Shown: positions 59,756-64,000 of the stretch, piece by piece
Position numbering within the stretch: the stretch's first letter is position 1
How the letters are laid out: every line of letters starts with the position of its first letter
Assembly: GCA_022385805.1 (NCBI GenBank)
Contig: MU277727.1
Coordinates: 1-64,000 of the forward strand
Direction of reading: 5' to 3'
DNA length: 64,000 nt
DNA from: Pilatotrama ljubarskyi
Lineage: Eukaryota; Basidiomycota; Agaricomycetes; Polyporales; Polyporaceae
Notes under the pieces: model-generated
Seen by the model: the letters and a program-made list of their open reading frames with translations, nothing else
Databases searched by the model: none
Told to the model about the DNA's origin: nothing
Made by a program: the position numbers and the translations under genes

Positions 59756-62491
59756 CTATCTCTTGCTGAAGAACTTCGCGATGCCCCCGTCGCCCGAGCC
59801 CTTCTTCTTGACTGTCGGCGCGGGGCGATCGAGAGGCCTGATCGCGCGCTTCGGGACGTTCTCATCCGCCTCTGCCGCTAATTCCTGCGCGAAGTGGAAA
59901 TCAGCATGCTCGAGGCGCAGCACAGCTAGCGCATGTTCCCTGATGGCGTCGTCATGAGTGCGCGCTGCCTCCTGGCCACCATCCACATCCGCGCCCGCGT
60001 CCGCATCACCTGCCGCATCTGTGCCCAGCCATATGCGCTGCCCGCACTTCTCGCAGACGAATGAGTATCGCTCGTCCCGCACGTTGACCGCTTCCGAGCG
60101 AATTGAAGACCCTGTCTCGACACCCGATCCACGCTGGCGGTCTTCTGAAGAGCGCTTCCGTTTCAGACCAGATAGATGCTTGCTCGGACTCGGTGGACTC
60201 TCTGCGGTAGACTGCCCTTCAGATGAAGGTCGGGAGGTCAGAAAGCCTTCGATAGTCCGCTGCCCAGCTTCCATCGTCCCGATTCCGGAGAACGACAGTT
60301 GCACGTTGGTGATCTTGAACGGCGTTGACCCGCCGGTGCCGACGAGTTCCTTCCATAGCTTGTCGCCAAACGACGCGATCACGTCGACCGTGACGTTCTT
60401 TGTGAATGGGAATTGGGTCTGCTTTGATTTGAATGCGTCGTAGCCTATGATGGAGTGGAGGAGTCTCGTCAGCCCGCAGTCCGCAAGGAGGATAATCTTT
60501 CGGAGGAATTGGCGAAGGGTGGGCCCTCCTGTATGAAGTAGTGGTGTCGGCTCTCTTACCCTGTCGAATATGCAACACGATGCTCTTCGGCCACAGCGCC
60601 GGGTTACCCTCACGCGCCTCGTTCAAACGTAAAGCGAGCTCCGCCGCAAGCACCCGGATCCAATGATGACCTTGCGTCGCCTTCGTAATGGGCTGCGGAA
60701 GGTTCTTCGATGCCAGCATGCTCTTGGTCACGGCAGGCTTCTCCTTGACTATTGCAGTAGGTCGTCAGTGAGTGAAGCTAGCAGATGCGAAGCAAGCCCA
60801 AGGCATAACAGCGCTCTCACGATGCGCACCTTCCGATCGGTCGATGCCTCTGAGAACACCCGCAGATCAGTCTCTGCGGGACTAGGGGCGGATTCTTGGA
60901 CATGGACGTACCGAAGAATCTCATAAACCCATATCGAGTCTTCACCGAACTTGCGCTGCATTTCCTCTGGCCGCGCGGTAGACATCTGAGCAACGGCCTG
61001 CTTACAGGCAGAGAAAGTCTGCACTCACCTAAGCTGATTGTTCTGCAACACCGTCGGTATCTCATCTCCTAGAACACCAGAAGACGGCAACGTACAAGAG
61101 GTCACCGACTGTGGAGACATCGTACTCTTCCGCCAGGGCCTTGCCAAGCTTTCCGCCCAAGAACCTGATCTGACGTTTACTGTCAACAATGGTCAAGGAT
61201 ACGGTGCGAAATTTCTGAACAGCCTCAAGGGCCCGCACCTTCTGGAACGCCATGGGCTTCAAGTAGTTGGGAATCGCGGCATTTCGCAAGATCGTCTAGG
61301 AATCGTACCAGAGTTACCATGAGAGCGTACGCCCATCGGTCGTACAACAAACCTGATTCATTGGTTTCTTATACGAAGCTGTGAGCTATTCAAGATGAGT
61401 TGTTGAGCGGGAGTGGTAGGTAGGCAATGATCGTGTACAAACCTTAGCGAGGAACTTGTTCCGGGCAAGGCCCTACGGGACGCAGGATACCAGTAAGAGG
61501 AGGCAGGCCGAGCATGAGGATGAGCCGCGCTCACAGCAGAAGTTGTATACCCCAGCTTGGTACGGATGTCTTCACGAATTCGCAGCATGAGCTCTGCCGC
61601 GATGGATAGCGCGACATCATGCCAAGTAGTCGAATCGTCATCCTCTTCTACGCCTTCCTCATGGGTGACAGGTCCTATAGCTTCTTGCGCAATCTCCACA
61701 TCCTCGCTCGAGGAAGCAGGTTCCCGTTCTTTGGGTGGGTCCTTCGGAGGATGCACAGGAACGATAGTGCCTAACCCGGCCCAAGATATGGGAGGCGGTG
61801 GTGGTAGAGGACTATCAATGCCATTAGGCGCGTCAGGAGGGACGTTGGCTAGGTACGGGTAGCGCTTGATCAATTCCTCGCGGACAGGACGCGTGAAGTC
61901 GATAAATGCTTCGTCTATAGAGGCCTTCTCTGCATCTTCGTTCAGCACCCCCTCCATCACCGCCAGCCAGCTCGACTCACCGACCTCCCCGCTGGGTAGC
62001 CCTTCCTTGAACATCTGAATGATCTTCATACTCTCCCTCCGGTAGTGGTCCAACGAAACCTTATGCGTGAGCGTGTCCGGGTTATCCCAATATCCCGGCT
62101 CCGCCTCGCCCTCCTTGAACGTCGCGACGTGCACGACGACGAGGTTTGGACAGCGTTTCTTCGCGTCGCGGATCTTATCCATGCGCGAGATGCCGTACTT
62201 GCGCGCGGGGTAGTTCACGGCGATGAGCGAGTCCCACTGCTGCACGACGAGCGGCAGCGTGGGGTCAAGTCCGAGCCGCACCTGTTCACATGCCGCGTAG
62301 AAGGCGTCGCTATCGCAGAGTGCGATGACGCGCAGCGGATCGCGCACGCCGAGGTTGTTCGATAGGAGGTGTCGGTAGGTGATGGTCGGGTTGAGGTCGT
62401 CGAAGTCGTCCTCCGTTGCCTTGGCTTTCCCTTTCCAGTACGACTTCGAGGTTGGCTTCAATGAGGCGGCGGCGGTCCTGGGTGTAGCCAT
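59756..62491 (-). CDS. RAD30: DNA polymerase eta (Rad30), translesion Y-family polymerase
   Basis: Bypasses UV photoproducts during replication, nuclear. The start at 62491 gives MATPRTAAASLKPTSKSYWK. Catalytic motifs are IALCDSDAFYAACEQVRLGL (metal-binding Asp, with the Phe-Tyr steric gate) and KASIDEAFIDFTRPVREELI (Asp-Glu pair). VVQQWDSLIAVNYPARKYGI is the conserved fingers sequence. After LMLRIREDIRTKLGYTTSA, short exons give RNKFLAKLTASYKKPMNQ; this needs the TGAATAG acceptor near 61393. The C-terminal exon has a UBZ-type zinc finger (YSFVCEKCGQRIWLG with His-x3-His in EHADFHFAQEL) for ubiquitinated PCNA. The final GGIAKFFSKR is a PIP-box-like end lacking the usual Gln. It has several introns and normal length for fungi. 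Confidence 0.93.
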
Positions 62492-62865
62492 GGCTCTCTA
62501 TTCCTTCTGTGTACGGCGCGCGCAGATGTTGCGGAACAGCGAATGTTCGGACATGGACGTTCAGATGAGACAAGCTCGAGCGCCTACGCCACTCCCGGCC
62601 CTCGTTTCGCCACGCGCGTCGCGTCGCGTCCGCGTTCAGGCGTCACGTATTCCAGCTGCTGAGTCGGACTCGAGTCGAGCTCTGGCAGCAGCGCAGCGAC
62701 ACATTCAATGCGGAATGCAACCGCATCACAAGAACTCATCCGACATATCTGAGTCCAATATGCATACGATTACAACATACAGTCCGAGACTTCTTCCTGA
62801 TACATCCTCGCGCGCACACTGACAGCCGCCTGCTACTGGCACAGGGTAAGAGCTCGTGCATCACT
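62492..62865. other. Intergenic, polymerase eta promoter
   Basis: Between the polymerase eta start and the oxidoreductase stop. ORFs here are shadows only. Confidence 0.5.
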
Positions 62866-64000
62866 TCAAACAACCTTGGGCTTAGAGTTGACTGTGGCGA
62901 TATCGACAGAGAACACGTCCTTCGTTCACCAGAGTGAGGCCATAGCCGTCCCGATAGCAACATAGGTACGTACCTTCCCTGCCTTGATTTCTGCAGCCGA
63001 GGGCATGAGGCCCAATCGGAGCAGTTCAGAGCCCTTGGTCACAGCCGGGTCTCGCTGCATGCTATCGACCACAGTCAATTTCTGAAGCAGGGTTCTCTCT
63101 AAGGTGATACTCACCTGGCCATGGCCACGATCTTGCCATCCTTCGCATAGTACGCGACGAACTACGCCCAAGCTTGAGCTATCATAGCAGGACTCGCAAA
63201 AAGCGTGAAGCTTACCTTCAGCTCTTCGGGGTTCCCGTCGATGATCACATCATCGTAACCTGCGCCTACACCACAGTAGCGCAATTGTTGACCCTCTGCA
63301 TACACCATTAACGAGACTGAGGTGTCATCAAACCATCACAATACTCACGAGCACTCCAGAAGACGGGTATCTTGACGAAGGGCTGGCCCTTGCCCTCCGC
63401 GATAGTCTTTCCGACGGCGCGACCTTGATTGCCAGCGACCTATGGCCGCTATCAGTTCTCATCTCGTCTCCACTTGGAGGGGTCATCGGCTTACGTTCCA
63501 GTGCTCGATCCTCCTCGGCTCGCCTGTGCCAGGCTGAGGGTACATGGCGATATCACCTAAGGTGCGCAGTAAGCTAGTGCGTGCAATGAGTCAGCTTGAG
63601 TCCGCGTACCGATGGCATAGACGTCATTGAATCCCTTCACCCGAAGGTACTCATCGACCTGCACAGCGCCAGTTTTGTCGACGACCTGCTCGAAGCCCTT
63701 GCTGCCCTTCAGGTACTCCGTAGCGGGGGCGACACCAACACCCATGACGATCACGTCCGCAGGGAGCGTCGTCGTCTGACCGGTGTTCGACGTAACGACG
63801 ACCGCGCCAGCTAAGGAAGGGTCGGATTCCGAAGCGACAATCTTCTCCACCTTGGACTGCATGTGGAACTTAACGCCCTTGGACTCGTGGAACTGGATAA
63901 CGCCAGATGAGCATGAGGACTGAGAGGATTCAATCGGCGGTATACTACTTTCTTGAGTCCGGCGCCGATCTCTTTGCCGAGGACAAGCTCGAAGGGGAAC
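62866..64000 (-). CDS. AIF-like FAD-dependent oxidoreductase, 5' end outside window
   Basis: Pyridine nucleotide-disulphide oxidoreductase of the AIF/ferredoxin-reductase-like group (FAD/NAD(P)H). The gene enters from the right edge, so its N-terminal FAD-binding part is missing. Seen here: FELVLGKEIGAGLKK, FHESKGVKFHMQSKVEKIVA, LPADVIVMGVGVAPATEYLK (the typical GVGV.P.TE block) and VDEYLRVKGFNDVYAIGDIA (second FAD contact). Then follow RRIEHWNVAGNQGRAVGKTI, VKIPVFWSAQ, GYDDVIIDGNPEELKFVAYY and DPAVTKGSELLRLGLMPSAA. The last exon (about 62866-62919) gives DVFSVDIATVNSKPKVV and a TGA at 62866. All introns are short. Localisation and partner cannot be told without the N-terminus. Confidence 0.88.

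Overview
The window looks like nuclear DNA of a basidiomycete, most likely a wood-decay Agaricomycete. Genes are dense and cut by many 44-65 nt GT-AG introns. Three genes encode AA14-type lytic polysaccharide monooxygenases (LPMOs), a family described from white-rot fungi. The species itself is inferred, not seen.

Layout. 0-12 kb: two intact PHO84-type phosphate:H+ symporter genes in opposite orientation flank a 5.9 kb gene-poor stretch that carries a broken third copy. 12.5-21 kb: two tandem AA14 LPMO genes, interleaved with two disordered proteins. 21-30.6 kb: a Ser-rich membrane protein, a very intron-rich divergent beta-tubulin, a DUF1479 oxygenase-like protein, cyanase, and the succinate dehydrogenase assembly factor SDHAF3. 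30.9-38 kb: a KIAA1143/DUF4604-like protein and a tandem pair of GPI-type S10 serine carboxypeptidases. 38.8-44.3 kb: a coiled-coil disordered protein, a 1,027 bp hAT-like non-autonomous transposon with a perfect 8 bp target duplication, and a third AA14 gene. 45.5-53.7 kb: the complex I assembly factor CIA30, a single-pass Thr/Ser-rich membrane protein, a HET-domain gene with a broken frame, and Ras. 56.5-64 kb: a seven-helix receptor with a long tail, DNA polymerase eta, and the 3' part of an AIF-like FAD oxidoreductase that runs off the right edge.

There is no single operon-like system. Functional themes are secreted lignocellulose attack (AA14, S10 proteases), phosphate uptake, respiratory-complex assembly (SDHAF3, CIA30) and signalling (receptor, Ras). 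I assembled splice models by hand from GT-AG sites, frame continuity and family conservation. For the AA14 genes, tubulin, DUF1479, cyanase, SDHAF3, DUF4604, CIA30 and the plus-strand PHO84, all exon lengths sum to an exact number of codons. The strongest points of interest are the AA14 trio with its 22 nt microexon, the hAT-like insertion next to the third AA14 stop codon, the beta-tubulin with changed benzimidazole-site residues, the phosphate transporter relic, and a protein with a duplicated, unrecognised module.
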